Assembly: GCF_016745095.1 (NCBI RefSeq)
Contig: NZ_CP067087.1
Coordinates: forward strand, 2,282,501 to 2,346,500
Length of the DNA stretch: 64,000 bases
DNA from: Croceicoccus sp. YJ47
GTDB taxonomy: Bacteria > Pseudomonadota > Alphaproteobacteria > Sphingomonadales > Sphingomonadaceae
Reading direction: 5' to 3'
The position numbers and the translations under genes were made by a program. Of this stretch, positions 9,244 to 17,240 are shown in pieces; position 1 is the stretch's first letter; the number at the start of each line of letters is the position of its first letter. Under the pieces are notes generated by a model, which made no database searches, was not told the origin of the DNA, and was given only the letters and a program-made list of their open reading frames with translations.

Positions 9244-9786
9244 TCATGGATTGATGGTGAGTGTGACGGTGCCGAGTTCCTTCGAACCCTCCGCCGATCG
9301 GGCGACGCGGCCGCCGCCCCAGCGGAACGGGATCGAGACAAGTTCGCGCCCGCCGACCTCGCGCGCGGCTTCGACCCGGAGGACGTAGTTTCCGGCCGAC
9401 AGCGCGCGGGTGGCGCGGGCGGGCACCCTGATCGCGTGGCGGCCGGGCGCGCGGGTCGGCCCGGAAAGTCCGCTCACCGGCAAGTTCAGCGAACGCCCCG
9501 ACTTGCGCCACCAGGTGCGGATGTCGCTCAACCATTTGCGCCCTTCGCCGCCGCGCAGGTCGGTATCGTACCACACGGCGACATCGGCGACGGCCTTGCC
9601 CGAACCGTCCTCGATCCATGCGGCGAGATAGGGGCGGTGATATTCCGCCACCGAAAGGCGGGGGATTTCCACGCCGACGGTCATGTCCTGTGCGGCGGCG
9701 GGCGCGACGGCGAATGTGGAGCCGAGCAGGCCGACGGTGACGCGCGCCGCGATGCGTGCCTGGGGTGCGGGGGTGGAAAAATGCAT
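9244..9786 (-). CDS. DUF2271 domain-containing secreted protein, candidate flavoprotein
   Basis: A 180-residue protein with a signal peptide (cleavage near AAAQ, residue 33) and a DUF2271 domain (WYDTDLRGGEGRKWL, SIPFRWGG, LGTVTLTINP). Residues 105-111 read SGLSGPT and are followed by RAPG. This resembles the motif recognised by ApbE (D-g-x-S/T-G-A-T), with the Ala replaced by Pro and the Asp by Ser. Together with apbE two genes downstream and the PepSY gene upstream, this suggests FMN attachment to T111 and a periplasmic redox role in iron acquisition. The flavinylation is an inference. Confidence 0.8.
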   Translation of the reverse strand: MHFSTPAPQARIAARVTVGLLGSTFAVAPAAAQDMTVGVEIPRLSVAEYHRPYLAAWIEDGSGKAVADVAVWYDTDLRGGEGRKWLSDIRTWWRKSGRSLNLPVSGLSGPTRAPGRHAIRVPARATRALSAGNYVLRVEAAREVGGRELVSIPFRWGGGRVARSAEGSKELGTVTLTINP

Positions 9787-9799
9787 CGCCGTGTCGACC

Positions 9800-10534
9800 T
9801 CAATGTTGGATGAAAATGATGATGAGCAGCGCCGGAACGACAAGCCCCGCCCCGACCAGCGGCCAGGTGGAACGCCGTTTCTTTGCATGGAGCCAGAGCA
9901 GGAACAGCCCGCTCAACGCAAAAACGAAGCAGGCGATGGAGAATATGTCGATGAACCAGCCCCATGCCGTGCCGGTATCGCGCGCCTTGTGCAGGTCGTT
10001 GAGATAGGAGATCCACCCCCGGTCGGTGCGTTCCATGATGACGTCGCCGGTTTGCAGATCGAACGCCACCCATCCGTCGCCGCCGGGGCGGGGGAGGGGG
10101 ACATAGACTTCCTGCTCCGACCATTCGGCGGGCCGTCCGGCAAGCCCGGTGTCCAGCGTTTCGCGCGACCATTGCGCGACCGAGGTCGGCATTTGCGGAT
10201 CGTCGCCCCGCTGCGCCGCCTGCAAGGCGCGGAGCAGGGAGGGTTGCAGCGTATCCTCGACCGTGACCACGACGGGATCGGCGGAAATGTCGGCGGCGTG
10301 GTTCAAGGTGATGCCGGTGAAGGCGAAAAGCAGCAATCCGACGAGACAGATCGCGCTGCTGACCCAGTGCCAGAGATGAAGTTGCTTCGACCAGAACGGC
10401 GAGACGCGGCGCGCCCGTGCCGCCGCCCGCCGCGGCGGGGCAGGCGACGGCGCACGGGTCGCAGCCGCGCCGCCTGCGCCGCCGGTCGCAGGGTACGCGC
10501 GCGGCGATCGAACGGATTGATTCGTCGAAGTCAT
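9800..10534 (-). CDS. PepSY-associated transmembrane protein
   Basis: A 244-residue inner-membrane protein. A Pro/Ala/Arg-rich cytoplasmic N-terminus (1-45) is followed by TM1 (57-78) with flanking His residues H53, H56 and H79, a periplasmic PepSY-like domain (about 85-175), and two C-terminal TM segments (about 188-212 and 222-243). Such proteins are thought to move electrons across the membrane, possibly through haem, in iron-reduction or siderophore systems. It is the first gene of a five-gene operon ending with piuC. A degenerate Fur-box-like sequence lies 22 bases upstream. Confidence 0.82.
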   Translation of the reverse strand: MTSTNQSVRSPRAYPATGGAGGAAATRAPSPAPPRRAAARARRVSPFWSKQLHLWHWVSSAICLVGLLLFAFTGITLNHAADISADPVVVTVEDTLQPSLLRALQAAQRGDDPQMPTSVAQWSRETLDTGLAGRPAEWSEQEVYVPLPRPGGDGWVAFDLQTGDVIMERTDRGWISYLNDLHKARDTGTAWGWFIDIFSIACFVFALSGLFLLWLHAKKRRSTWPLVGAGLVVPALLIIIFIQH

Positions 10535-10555
10535 CGACGGCGTGTTAGCTGCTAT

Positions 10556-10570
10556 TGAGAAAGATATGCA
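10556..10570 (-). promoter_or_regulatory. Degenerate Fur-box-like sequence before the PepSY operon
   Basis: TGAGAAAGATATGCA keeps TGnnAA and ATnnCA of the 7-1-7 pattern with two deviations at the centre. It sits inside a longer inverted repeat, CTATTG followed 11 bases later by CAATAG. Its location 22 bases before the PepSY start makes an operator plausible. Confidence 0.45.
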
Positions 10571-10630
10571 ATAGCGATCTTAGGGAAGGCACCGCCAGAC
10601 GCGGCGTGCCGCCAGCCTCACAAACGACTG

Positions 10631-10664
10631 GACCCCGGATCTCGCCAAAACGAGATCCGGGGTC
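10631..10664 (+). terminator. 14-bp perfect hairpin with short T tail
   Basis: Two perfectly complementary 14-base arms (10631-10644 and 10651-10664) enclose a six-base CCAAAA loop and are followed on the plus strand by CTTTT. It lies between two minus-strand genes, so a plus-oriented terminator has no obvious gene to end. It may instead be a palindromic extragenic repeat or a stem protecting the 3' end of the DUF2171 transcript. Confidence 0.5.
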
Positions 10665-10721
10665 CTTTTGCTACGGCCCTCGCGGGGCGTAGAAACTGTT
10701 TGAGCCGTTCAGGTCAGGCGA

Positions 10722-10946
10722 TCAGCCTTTGACGCCTTGGGGGATGACGGCGCTCGCCTTGAGATAGACGCGGTTGTCGTCAATCTTCTCCACCTCGTCG
10801 AGCGAGATGAAATGGTGCATGTTGTCACCGGCGTCGGACTTCGTCAGCTTGATGCGGTTGTCTTCGACATCGTCCACGGTCCCGACATGCTGGCCATTGA
10901 TGTCGGCAACTTCCATGTGTTCCTTGATGCGGATCTTCTCGAACAT
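10722..10946 (-). CDS. DUF2171 domain-containing small protein
   Basis: A 74-residue protein made of a single DUF2171 (PRC-barrel-like) domain: IKEHMEVADINGQHVGTVDDV, then NRIKLTKSD and a C-terminal VYLKASAVI strand. The ATG at 10946 is preceded by GAAGG at a good distance. The function of the family is unknown; PRC-barrel proteins often bind RNA or other proteins. A paralogue with the same domain lies at 11734-12156, and the intervening gene is on the opposite strand. Confidence 0.78.
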   Translation of the reverse strand: MFEKIRIKEHMEVADINGQHVGTVDDVEDNRIKLTKSDAGDNMHHFISLDEVEKIDDNRVYLKASAVIPQGVKG

Positions 10947-11168
10947 AAAAACCTTCTTTCTGTCTTGTGTGCCGCTTCGTTGCGGCGCTTGTATATGAAA
11001 CGGACGGAACGCCGCATCGGTCCACGCTTCGCCGCGTGAAACGCTCGCTTCGTGGCGCGGCCCCGCAATCGCCGGATAGGATCCGCCCGCCGCCCGTTCC
11101 CTGACCACGTACCAAGGTGCAAAAAGCCGCGCGGCATGACTGTCCGGCGTGGCAGGAAAGGAGCGAAC

Positions 11169-11537
11169 ATGGACGACGACCGTATCTGGACATTCGAGGA
11201 AGAGCTGTGGACCGGCGGCAAGGACGCCTACGAACGCAAGGTGGGCGGCGAATGCCTGATGGCGTTGCCGACGATGCCGTTCGTGTTCGACGGCCGCGCC
11301 GCGAAGAACGCGGTCGAGGACACGCCGAGCTGGGAAAAGATCAGCTTCGAGGACAAGAGCGTCGAACGCCCGCAGGAAGGGTTGATCGTCATCGCGTATC
11401 GCGCGCGTGCGTCGCGAGGTGAGGAAACCTACCACGCCGTATGCACGAGCACGCTGATGCGGATCGAGCACGAGGAATGGAAAGTCGTGCAGCATCAGCA
11501 GACGCCGTTCGACACCAATGTCGCATCGCCGGACTGA
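11169..11537 (+). CDS. NTF2-like / DUF4440-type protein
   Basis: A 122-residue protein with the cone-shaped NTF2-like fold pattern: an N-terminal helix (IWTFEEELWTGG), the segment LPTMPFVFDGRAA, and C-terminal strands (LIVIAYRARA, TSTLMRIEHEEWKVVQHQQTP). No catalytic residues can be assigned; related DUF4440 proteins are diverse. The ATG is preceded by AGGAAAGGA. The gene stands alone on the plus strand between two DUF2171 genes and is followed by a strong terminator, so it is probably monocistronic. Confidence 0.72.
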   Translation: MDDDRIWTFEEELWTGGKDAYERKVGGECLMALPTMPFVFDGRAAKNAVEDTPSWEKISFEDKSVERPQEGLIVIAYRARASRGEETYHAVCTSTLMRIEHEEWKVVQHQQTPFDTNVASPD

Positions 11538-11560
11538 TCCCGCGCGATCACCCGACGACG

Positions 11561-11594
11561 AAAAGGCCGGGCGGATCGACCGCCCGGCCTTTTT
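11561..11594. terminator. Bidirectional intrinsic terminator
   Basis: A GC-rich stem (AAAAGGCCGGGCGG paired with CCGCCCGGCCTTTT, loop ATCGA) with T runs on both strands. It lies between the convergent genes ending at 11537 and 11734. Confidence 0.85.
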
Positions 11595-11733
11595 CATGCC
11601 GGCTTTTTTTATGGATGAGTTTCCGCACCCAGGAATGGCAAATGCCCCTCCCTCGTAAAGAGGAAGAGGCATTCCCGTGGCCCCGAACCGCCAGAAGGGC
11701 CAACGGTATTCGTAAAGCGTCGTCCGCGGGGCG

Positions 11734-12156
11734 TCAGCGCCCCGGCTCTTCCTCGAATTGCACCGCGTTCGCGCCGGTGGCGGAGAGGCGAACGATATCG
11801 CCCTCCACATCCGCGACGAGGCCGATCGCGATGTAATGGTGGTGGCCGGCATGGCTCTGCTGTTCGAAACCGGCACTGGCGCTGTCCTTGGTCAGCTTGA
11901 TGCGGTCGCCCTCGACCCGGTCCACGGTGCCGACATGTGCCCCGTCGGCGCCGACGACCTGCATATGCTCGCGGATGCGGCCGGTGTCGGCGGGCGCGCT
12001 GACCGGCGCGGTGGGGGCGTTTTCGTCGTCGCGCGATTCGTCTTCCTTCACGCCGGTGCGTTCAGGTTCGATGCCGTTTTCCTGCGCCCAGCGACCGCCG
12101 CTATTGGTGGCGGTGCCGGTGACCTTGCGGGAATCGGTCGGTTCGTATTCGCCCAT
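11734..12156 (-). CDS. DUF2171 domain-containing protein with disordered N-terminus
   Basis: A 140-residue protein. The first 60 or so residues are charged and probably disordered (TATNSGGRWAQ, VKEDESRDDENA). A DUF2171 domain follows (IREHMQVVGADGAHVGTVD, DRIKLTKDSA, and HHHYIAIGLVADV). It is clearly paralogous to the 74-residue protein at 10722, with an insertion containing several His residues. Function is unknown. The start at 12156 is chosen because upstream codons are not family-like. Confidence 0.72.
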   Translation of the reverse strand: MGEYEPTDSRKVTGTATNSGGRWAQENGIEPERTGVKEDESRDDENAPTAPVSAPADTGRIREHMQVVGADGAHVGTVDRVEGDRIKLTKDSASAGFEQQSHAGHHHYIAIGLVADVEGDIVRLSATGANAVQFEEEPGR

Positions 12157-12521
12157 CGTCACGCACTCCGCTATGCTTGCTGTTCTATCCGTGTCGTCGT
12201 CCGGCGCGCGAAGGGGGGAGCGCAGCCAGACGACTTGCTGTAAAAAGCGCATGGAAACGGCTTCGGTTCCGGCCGTTTCGCCTTGATTGCGCCGCATTCA
12301 CGCCTTTTGCCGACGAGCCGACATGCATGTGCGACCGGAGGAAAAATTGCGGCTTTCACCGGTAATCCACTGCCATCCGCCGCAAAGGGGATGCGCGACG
12401 GCAAAACTGTTGTTAAACACAAGATCAAGCGCAGCGGAGCCGATCCGACCCGCTGTATGGTGTGCCGGCGCGTATGCCGGGCATCCCTGCCATTTTGACC
12501 GTTACGAAAGAAGCCTTGCCC
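12157..12521. other. 365-bp divergent intergenic region before nrdB
   Basis: This gap separates the divergent DUF2171 gene and nrdB. I see no coding sequence with family resemblance, no clear NrdR-box pair, no riboswitch-like structure and no tRNA. A GAAAG-type ribosome binding site for nrdB lies at the right end. Confidence 0.5.
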
Positions 12522-13568
12522 ATGTCGCTGACCGAAGCCCGCAAGACCTACAAGCCGTTCGAATATCCGTGGGCCTATGATTTCTGGAAGCGTCAGCAGC
12601 AATTGCACTGGCTGCCGGAGGAAGTGCCGCTCGGCGAGGATTGCCGCGACTGGGCACAGAAGCTGACCGCGCACGAACGCAACCTGCTCACGCAGATCTT
12701 CCGCTTCTTCACCCAGGCCGATGTCGAGGTGCAGGATTGCTACCACGACAAATATGGCCGGGTGTTCAAGCCGACCGAAGTGAAGATGATGCTGACCGCG
12801 TTTTCGAACATGGAAACGGTGCATATCGCGGCCTATTCCCACCTTCTCGACACCATTGGCATGCCCGAAAGCGAATATGGCATGTTCATGGAATATGCCG
12901 AGATGAAGGACAAGCACGACTATCTGCAGCAGTTCGGCGTCGACACGGACGAGGATATCGCCCGCACGCTCGCGATGTTCGGCGGCTTTACCGAAGGGCT
13001 GCAACTGTTCGCCAGCTTTGCCATGCTCATGAACTTCCCGCGCTTCAACAAGATGAAGGGCATGGGGCAGATCGTGTCCTGGTCGGTGCGCGACGAATCG
13101 CTCCACTGCGAAGGGATCATTCAGCTGTTCCACGCCTTTTGCGCCGAGCGGGGCTGCCTGACCCGCGCGGTGAAGGAAGACATCATGGATGCGTGCCAGA
13201 AATCGGTGCGGCTCGAAGATGCGTTCATCGACCTCGCGTTCGAGCAGGGTCCGGTGACCGGCATGACCGCCAAGGACATCAAGAAGTACATCCGCTACAT
13301 CGCCGACTGGCGGTTGGGACAGCTTGGGTTGCCGGCGATCTACATGATCGAGGAACACCCGCTGCCGTGGCTGACCCCGCTGCTCAATGGCGTGGAGCAT
13401 GCCAATTTCTTCGAGACGCGCGCCACCGAATATTCGAAGGCCGCGACGAAGGGCAACTGGAACGACGTCTGGGCCAGCTTCGACAATCGCAAGGCGAAGG
13501 CCAACGATACCGAAGAGGTGGCGGACGATGGTCCTGGTCTTTTCGGCGAGGTGCAGGCGGCGGAATAA
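12522..13568 (+). CDS. nrdB: Ribonucleotide reductase class Ia, beta subunit
   Basis: A 348-residue small subunit that houses the diiron-tyrosyl radical used by NrdA to reduce ribonucleotides. The metal-site pattern E98-x-x-H101 with radical Y105 (ETVHIAAY) has the same spacing as E115/H118/Y122 in E. coli NrdB. FTEGLQLFASF and ESLHCEGI supply the later Glu and His ligands. The start ATG 12522 has GAAAGAAG upstream; a longer in-frame extension to 12462 does not resemble the family. nrdA is not adjacent in this window. Confidence 0.93.
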   Translation: MSLTEARKTYKPFEYPWAYDFWKRQQQLHWLPEEVPLGEDCRDWAQKLTAHERNLLTQIFRFFTQADVEVQDCYHDKYGRVFKPTEVKMMLTAFSNMETVHIAAYSHLLDTIGMPESEYGMFMEYAEMKDKHDYLQQFGVDTDEDIARTLAMFGGFTEGLQLFASFAMLMNFPRFNKMKGMGQIVSWSVRDESLHCEGIIQLFHAFCAERGCLTRAVKEDIMDACQKSVRLEDAFIDLAFEQGPVTGMTAKDIKKYIRYIADWRLGQLGLPAIYMIEEHPLPWLTPLLNGVEHANFFETRATEYSKAATKGNWNDVWASFDNRKAKANDTEEVADDGPGLFGEVQAAE

Positions 13569-13646
13569 CTGCTGTGGGAACCGCCTCCCGGTGAGGTCGT
13601 TCATCTTCTGGAAAGGTCGACAGTCACGACTTTAACAGGAGAGAAC

Positions 13647-14247
13647 ATGGCCGACGCACCCGCACCCCGCAAACGTCCGAACTGGCTCTGGATAGTCATA
13701 CTGGCGCTTCTGGCCTTGCTTGCGCTGCTCTGGATTTTCGGGGCGTTCGGCGGCGACACGGATGCCGAGCCGGATCTTGCCGAAGCGGTCGGCGTCGAGG
13801 ATGCGGGGACCGAGGTGTACGAACCCGCCGTCACCGGCGACATGGACACGACCGCCGGTGCGGCCACGGGCGACATCGACGTGACCGGCGCCGAAACCGA
13901 TCCCGCCACGCTCGCCACCCTGCCGGACATGGTCGGCGACACGATCGCGTACAGCAACCTGCTGGTCAATCGCGTGATCGGGGACGAGGCGTTCACCATC
14001 GGCACCGGATCGTCGGAAACGCTGGTCCGCTTTGACGAGGCACGCACGCCGAACACCGCGATGGAAGGCGACGTCGACGTCAATCCCGGCGCGACCGTTT
14101 CGATGCGCGGCGAGGTGCGCAGCCTCTCCGACGATACCGATCTTCCGCCGAGTGTGCGCAACGATCTTTCCGGCCGGGCGCGGCGTCTATATCTGGGCGA
14201 CCGACGTGCGCTGGCCGCGCGAAGTGACCATCGAACGTCAGCCGTAA
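13647..14247 (+). pseudogene. Small membrane-anchored protein with apparent frameshift
   Basis: The N-terminal part encodes a short cytoplasmic tail, one TM segment (LWIVILALLALLALLWIFGAF) and an acidic Ala/Thr/Asp-rich periplasmic region. Around 14168-14180 the natural reading appears to shift by one base: the +1 frame continues as GRGVYIWATDVRWPREVTIERQP and stops at 14247, just before a strong terminator. The unshifted frame instead runs on through that terminator to 14468 with Arg-rich noise. Function is unknown. It could be a real frameshift or a sequencing error near CCGGCCG. Confidence 0.6.
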
Positions 14248-14266
14248 GCCACACGCAAAACCACGC

Positions 14267-14303
14267 AAAAAGGGCGGCCCCCACGCGGGAGGCCGCCCTT
14301 TTT
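14267..14303. terminator. Bidirectional intrinsic terminator
   Basis: AAAAAGGGCGGCC pairs with GGCCGCCCTTTTT around an 11-base loop. It lies between two convergent genes whose frame-corrected stops are at 14247 and 14323, which supports those corrected ends. Confidence 0.85.
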
Positions 14304-14322
14304 CATGCCGCCTTGGCGGTGC

Positions 14323-14747
14323 TTACTGCGCGACCGTCACATCCTCGATCCGCTTTATCACCGCATCGCCGCACACTACGTCGACATAGGCGTAGGAGGG
14401 AAGACCCGGCTCCACCTCGCCGCGCACGGGTGCCAGCCGGCCGCCTCGTCCGACGGTTCCACCGATAGGCGCATGATCTGTCCGGGCGGCTGCATCCGGT
14501 TCGTCGGCCCCTGCGTCAACGTCACGCTCGCCCGTTCGGGAAGAAGCGCCTCGCCCTGCACGATCAGGGTGGGGCGCGCGCCCGGTCCCGGCATCGCATT
14601 GACGAACGCGGTCCAGTTGCGCGTTTCGGTCGGGCAGACCGGCACGGCCATCACCTGCTCCTCGTCATTGCTTACCATCGTCGTCGTGCATCCCGTCACC
14701 ATGGTCCCGACGGCCAGTGCCGCCGCGATGCGTCCCGTATTCTTCAT
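14323..14747 (-). pseudogene. Small lipoprotein-like protein with apparent frameshift
   Basis: The protein begins MKNTGRIAAALAVGTMVTGC, a lipoprotein signal peptide with a lipobox Cys at residue 20. A region of about 80 residues follows (VCPTETRNWTAFVNAMPGPG, LIVQGEALLP). In the annotated frame it then degenerates and stops at 14376. In the alternative frame after about 14437-14443 it continues as LAPVRGEVEPGLPSYAYVDV and on to VTVAQ, with a TAA at 14323 next to the terminator. One missing base would restore the frame. Function is unknown. Confidence 0.6.
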
Positions 14748-14834
14748 TTCTTTCGTTCCTCTGATCCATTGCGCGCCTCTTCCCCGGCCAACGCGCACTT
14801 GCGATTCGCGGCGCAGGGATGCAAGGCATCGGCC

Positions 14835-16481
14835 ATGAGCGATAGCACGAACGACATGAATGGCACGCTGCGCGATGCCGCCGCCGCGTCCAAGGCCTGG
14901 CCTTTCGAAGAGGCGCGCCGGATCGTCAAACGCTATCCCGATGGCAAGCGCTACGCGGATGGCAATCTGGTGCCGGTCTTGTTCGAAACGGGATACGGGC
15001 CGAGCGGGCTGCCGCATATCGGCACGTTTCAGGAAGTTCTTCGCACCACGCTCGTCCGCCGCGCTTACGAGGCGCTGACCGGCGGCCATCCGACCCGGCT
15101 CGTGGCATTCAGCGACGACATGGACGGCCTGCGCAAGGTGCCCGACAACGTGCCCAATGGCGCCGCGCTCACCGATCAGCTTGGCAAGCCATTGTCCCGC
15201 ATCACCGATCCGTTCGGCGAACATGACAGCTTTGCCGCGCACAATAATGCCATGCTGCGCGCTTTTCTCGACCGGTTCGGTTTCGACTATGAATTCATCG
15301 CCGCGTCCGATCGCTATAATTCGGGGGCGTTCGACGATGCGCTGCGCAATGTCCTGCGGCAGTATGACAAGATCATGGGCGTCATGCTGCCGACCCTGCG
15401 CGCCGAACGGGCCGCGACCTATTCGCCCATCCTCCCGATCAGCCCGACCAGCGGCCGCGTATTGCAGGTGCCGGTCGAGGTCGTCGATGCCGAGGCAGGC
15501 ATCGTCCGGTTCGAGGACGAGGGCGAGACGATCGAGCATTGCGTGCTGGGCGGCCGGGCCAAGCTGCAATGGAAGGTCGACTGGGCGATGCGTTGGGTCG
15601 CGCTCGGCGTCGATTACGAGATGTATGGCAAGGATCTCACCGACAGCGGCGTGCAGTCGGGCAAGATCGCGAAGATCCTCGGCGGGCGCAAGCCGGAGGG
15701 GCTGATCTACGAGCTGTTCCTCGACGCGAAGGGCGAGAAGATTTCGAAGTCGAAAGGCAATGGCCTCACCATCGACGAATGGCTGCGCTACGGCAGCGAG
15801 GAGAGCCTCGGCTTCTACATCTATCGTGAGCCGAAGAGCGCGAAGCAGCTCCATATCGGCGTCATTCCCAAGGCCGTCGACGAATATTGGCAGTTCCGCG
15901 AAAAGCTTGCCCAGCAACCGATCGAGCAAAGGCTGGGCAACCCTGCCTGGCACACGCTGCGCGCGAATACGGGCGGGGCGGGGGCCGACGCGCCGGGCGA
16001 GGGCGACAGCCTGCCAGTGACGTACGGGCTGTTGCTCAATCTCGTCAGCGTGCTCGGCGCGCAGGCCGATGCCGAACAGGTGTGGTCCTATCTCGGCAAT
16101 TACATCGCCGATGCCTCGCCCGACGCGCATCCCGACCTTGCCGTGCTGGTGGACCGGGCGCTGGCCTACAACCGCGATTTCGTGGCCCCCACGATGCAGC
16201 GCCGCGCGCCGGAGCCGAACGAGGCCGCCGCTCTCGCCGCGCTCGATGCCGAACTCGCGAGCCGGGCGGAGGACACCCCGCCCGAGGAATTGCAGAACCT
16301 CGTCTATGAAATCGGCAAGCGCGAGGAATTCGGGTTCGAGAAACTGCGCGACTGGTTCCGCGCGCTGTATGAAACGCTGCTCGGCAGCGCGCAGGGGCCG
16401 CGAATGGGTAGTTTCATCGCGCTTTACGGCGTCGGCAACAGCCGGACGCTGATCGCGGAGGCCATCGCCCGCAAACCGTAG
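14835..16481 (+). CDS. lysK: Lysyl-tRNA synthetase, class I
   Basis: A 548-residue class I LysRS that charges tRNA-Lys with lysine. The class I signatures are HIGT at residues 61-64 and KISKS at 302-306, followed by a helical C-terminal anticodon-binding region. This is the archaeal-type enzyme found in some alphaproteobacteria and unrelated to the common class II LysS. The start ATG 14835 is chosen as the first position resembling the family; an upstream in-frame start at 14769 is possible. It is divergent from the lipoprotein gene. Confidence 0.93.
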   Translation: MSDSTNDMNGTLRDAAAASKAWPFEEARRIVKRYPDGKRYADGNLVPVLFETGYGPSGLPHIGTFQEVLRTTLVRRAYEALTGGHPTRLVAFSDDMDGLRKVPDNVPNGAALTDQLGKPLSRITDPFGEHDSFAAHNNAMLRAFLDRFGFDYEFIAASDRYNSGAFDDALRNVLRQYDKIMGVMLPTLRAERAATYSPILPISPTSGRVLQVPVEVVDAEAGIVRFEDEGETIEHCVLGGRAKLQWKVDWAMRWVALGVDYEMYGKDLTDSGVQSGKIAKILGGRKPEGLIYELFLDAKGEKISKSKGNGLTIDEWLRYGSEESLGFYIYREPKSAKQLHIGVIPKAVDEYWQFREKLAQQPIEQRLGNPAWHTLRANTGGAGADAPGEGDSLPVTYGLLLNLVSVLGAQADAEQVWSYLGNYIADASPDAHPDLAVLVDRALAYNRDFVAPTMQRRAPEPNEAAALAALDAELASRAEDTPPEELQNLVYEIGKREEFGFEKLRDWFRALYETLLGSAQGPRMGSFIALYGVGNSRTLIAEAIARKP

Positions 16482-16491
16482 GGCGCCGGCT

Positions 16492-17166
16492 TCAGTACCA
16501 GCGCCGGCTGCGATACCAGCGGGTCACGACATATTTGACCCCGGCGAGCACCGGCGTCCCGGCGTGCAGCGTATCGACATTCGGCGTCCCGTCGTCGAGC
16601 GCGTTGTTCCACGCGATCAAGGTGCCGCGCTGCGGCGGGATGGACACGTTGACGCGGGGGAAATCGGTCGTGCCGCCTTCCTCCACATCGTTGAGATAGA
16701 CCATCAGCGTCCACGCCCGCTGACCACCCGTGGCGACCTTTTCGGTCCAGTAGTGCGCGTCGGTATCGAACCAGTCGTGATGCGCCTTGAACTGCTGGCC
16801 CACCTCGTACCGCTGCCCCTGAAGCGTTTCGCCGAAATTCTCCTCCACGCCGAGCAGGTCGTCCATGCGCCGGTGCAGCATGCGGATGAACGGGTCCGAG
16901 GGGTCCATGTCGCCGGAATAGCTGGTGCGGGAGGACCGCCCGTAATCCACGTCGAACACGGGCGAGGGGCGCGCGACCCGGTCGATCAGGTCGCAAAGCC
17001 GTTCGCATTCCTCCGCGGAAAAGAAATCGGCCACACCGAACAATTGCAGGTTTTCATCGACGAGCTTCTCGACCGAGGTGTCCGCCTCCAGCCGGGCAAG
17101 GACATGACGGTTCAGCGCGGCAATCTCGCGCTGGTTCTCTGCATCGATCTGGGAGACTCTGGCCAT
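16492..17166 (-). CDS. 2OG-Fe(II) oxygenase, prolyl 4-hydroxylase-like
   Basis: A 224-residue protein with a P4Hc domain over about residues 40-220. The iron-binding triad is H129-x-D131 (KAHHDWFD) and H201 (TLHAGTPV), and K211 (GVKYVV) is the 2-oxoglutarate ligand. TTDFP and SIPPQRGTLIAWNN are typical of the family. The substrate is unknown; bacterial members can hydroxylate proline in proteins such as EF-Tu. It is convergent with lysK and divergent from the cytochrome b561 gene. Confidence 0.85.
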   Translation of the reverse strand: MARVSQIDAENQREIAALNRHVLARLEADTSVEKLVDENLQLFGVADFFSAEECERLCDLIDRVARPSPVFDVDYGRSSRTSYSGDMDPSDPFIRMLHRRMDDLLGVEENFGETLQGQRYEVGQQFKAHHDWFDTDAHYWTEKVATGGQRAWTLMVYLNDVEEGGTTDFPRVNVSIPPQRGTLIAWNNALDDGTPNVDTLHAGTPVLAGVKYVVTRWYRSRRWY

Positions 17167-17240
17167 GAGATCCTTCGTTGGTGGATGGCGCCCGACAATT
17201 GTGCATTGTTCCTCTGTGCCGAGGTGATAAGCATGAAACC

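Noticed and set aside
10722-11876. A 384-codon minus-strand protein ending in the DUF2171 domain
   Set aside because: The first 310 residues overlap the plus-strand NTF2-like gene and are low-complexity. A good ribosome binding site and start lie at 10946.
12157-12521. NrdR-box or B12 riboswitch upstream of nrdB
   Set aside because: I found no paired NrdR-type boxes and no conserved B12-box. The only suggestive stretch (TTGTTAAACACAA) does not fit the consensus.
14376-16130. A 584-codon minus-strand frame spanning lysK and the lipoprotein gene
   Set aside because: Only its last 120 or so codons resemble a lipoprotein; the rest is antisense to class I LysRS. The true start is the lipoprotein signal peptide at 14747.
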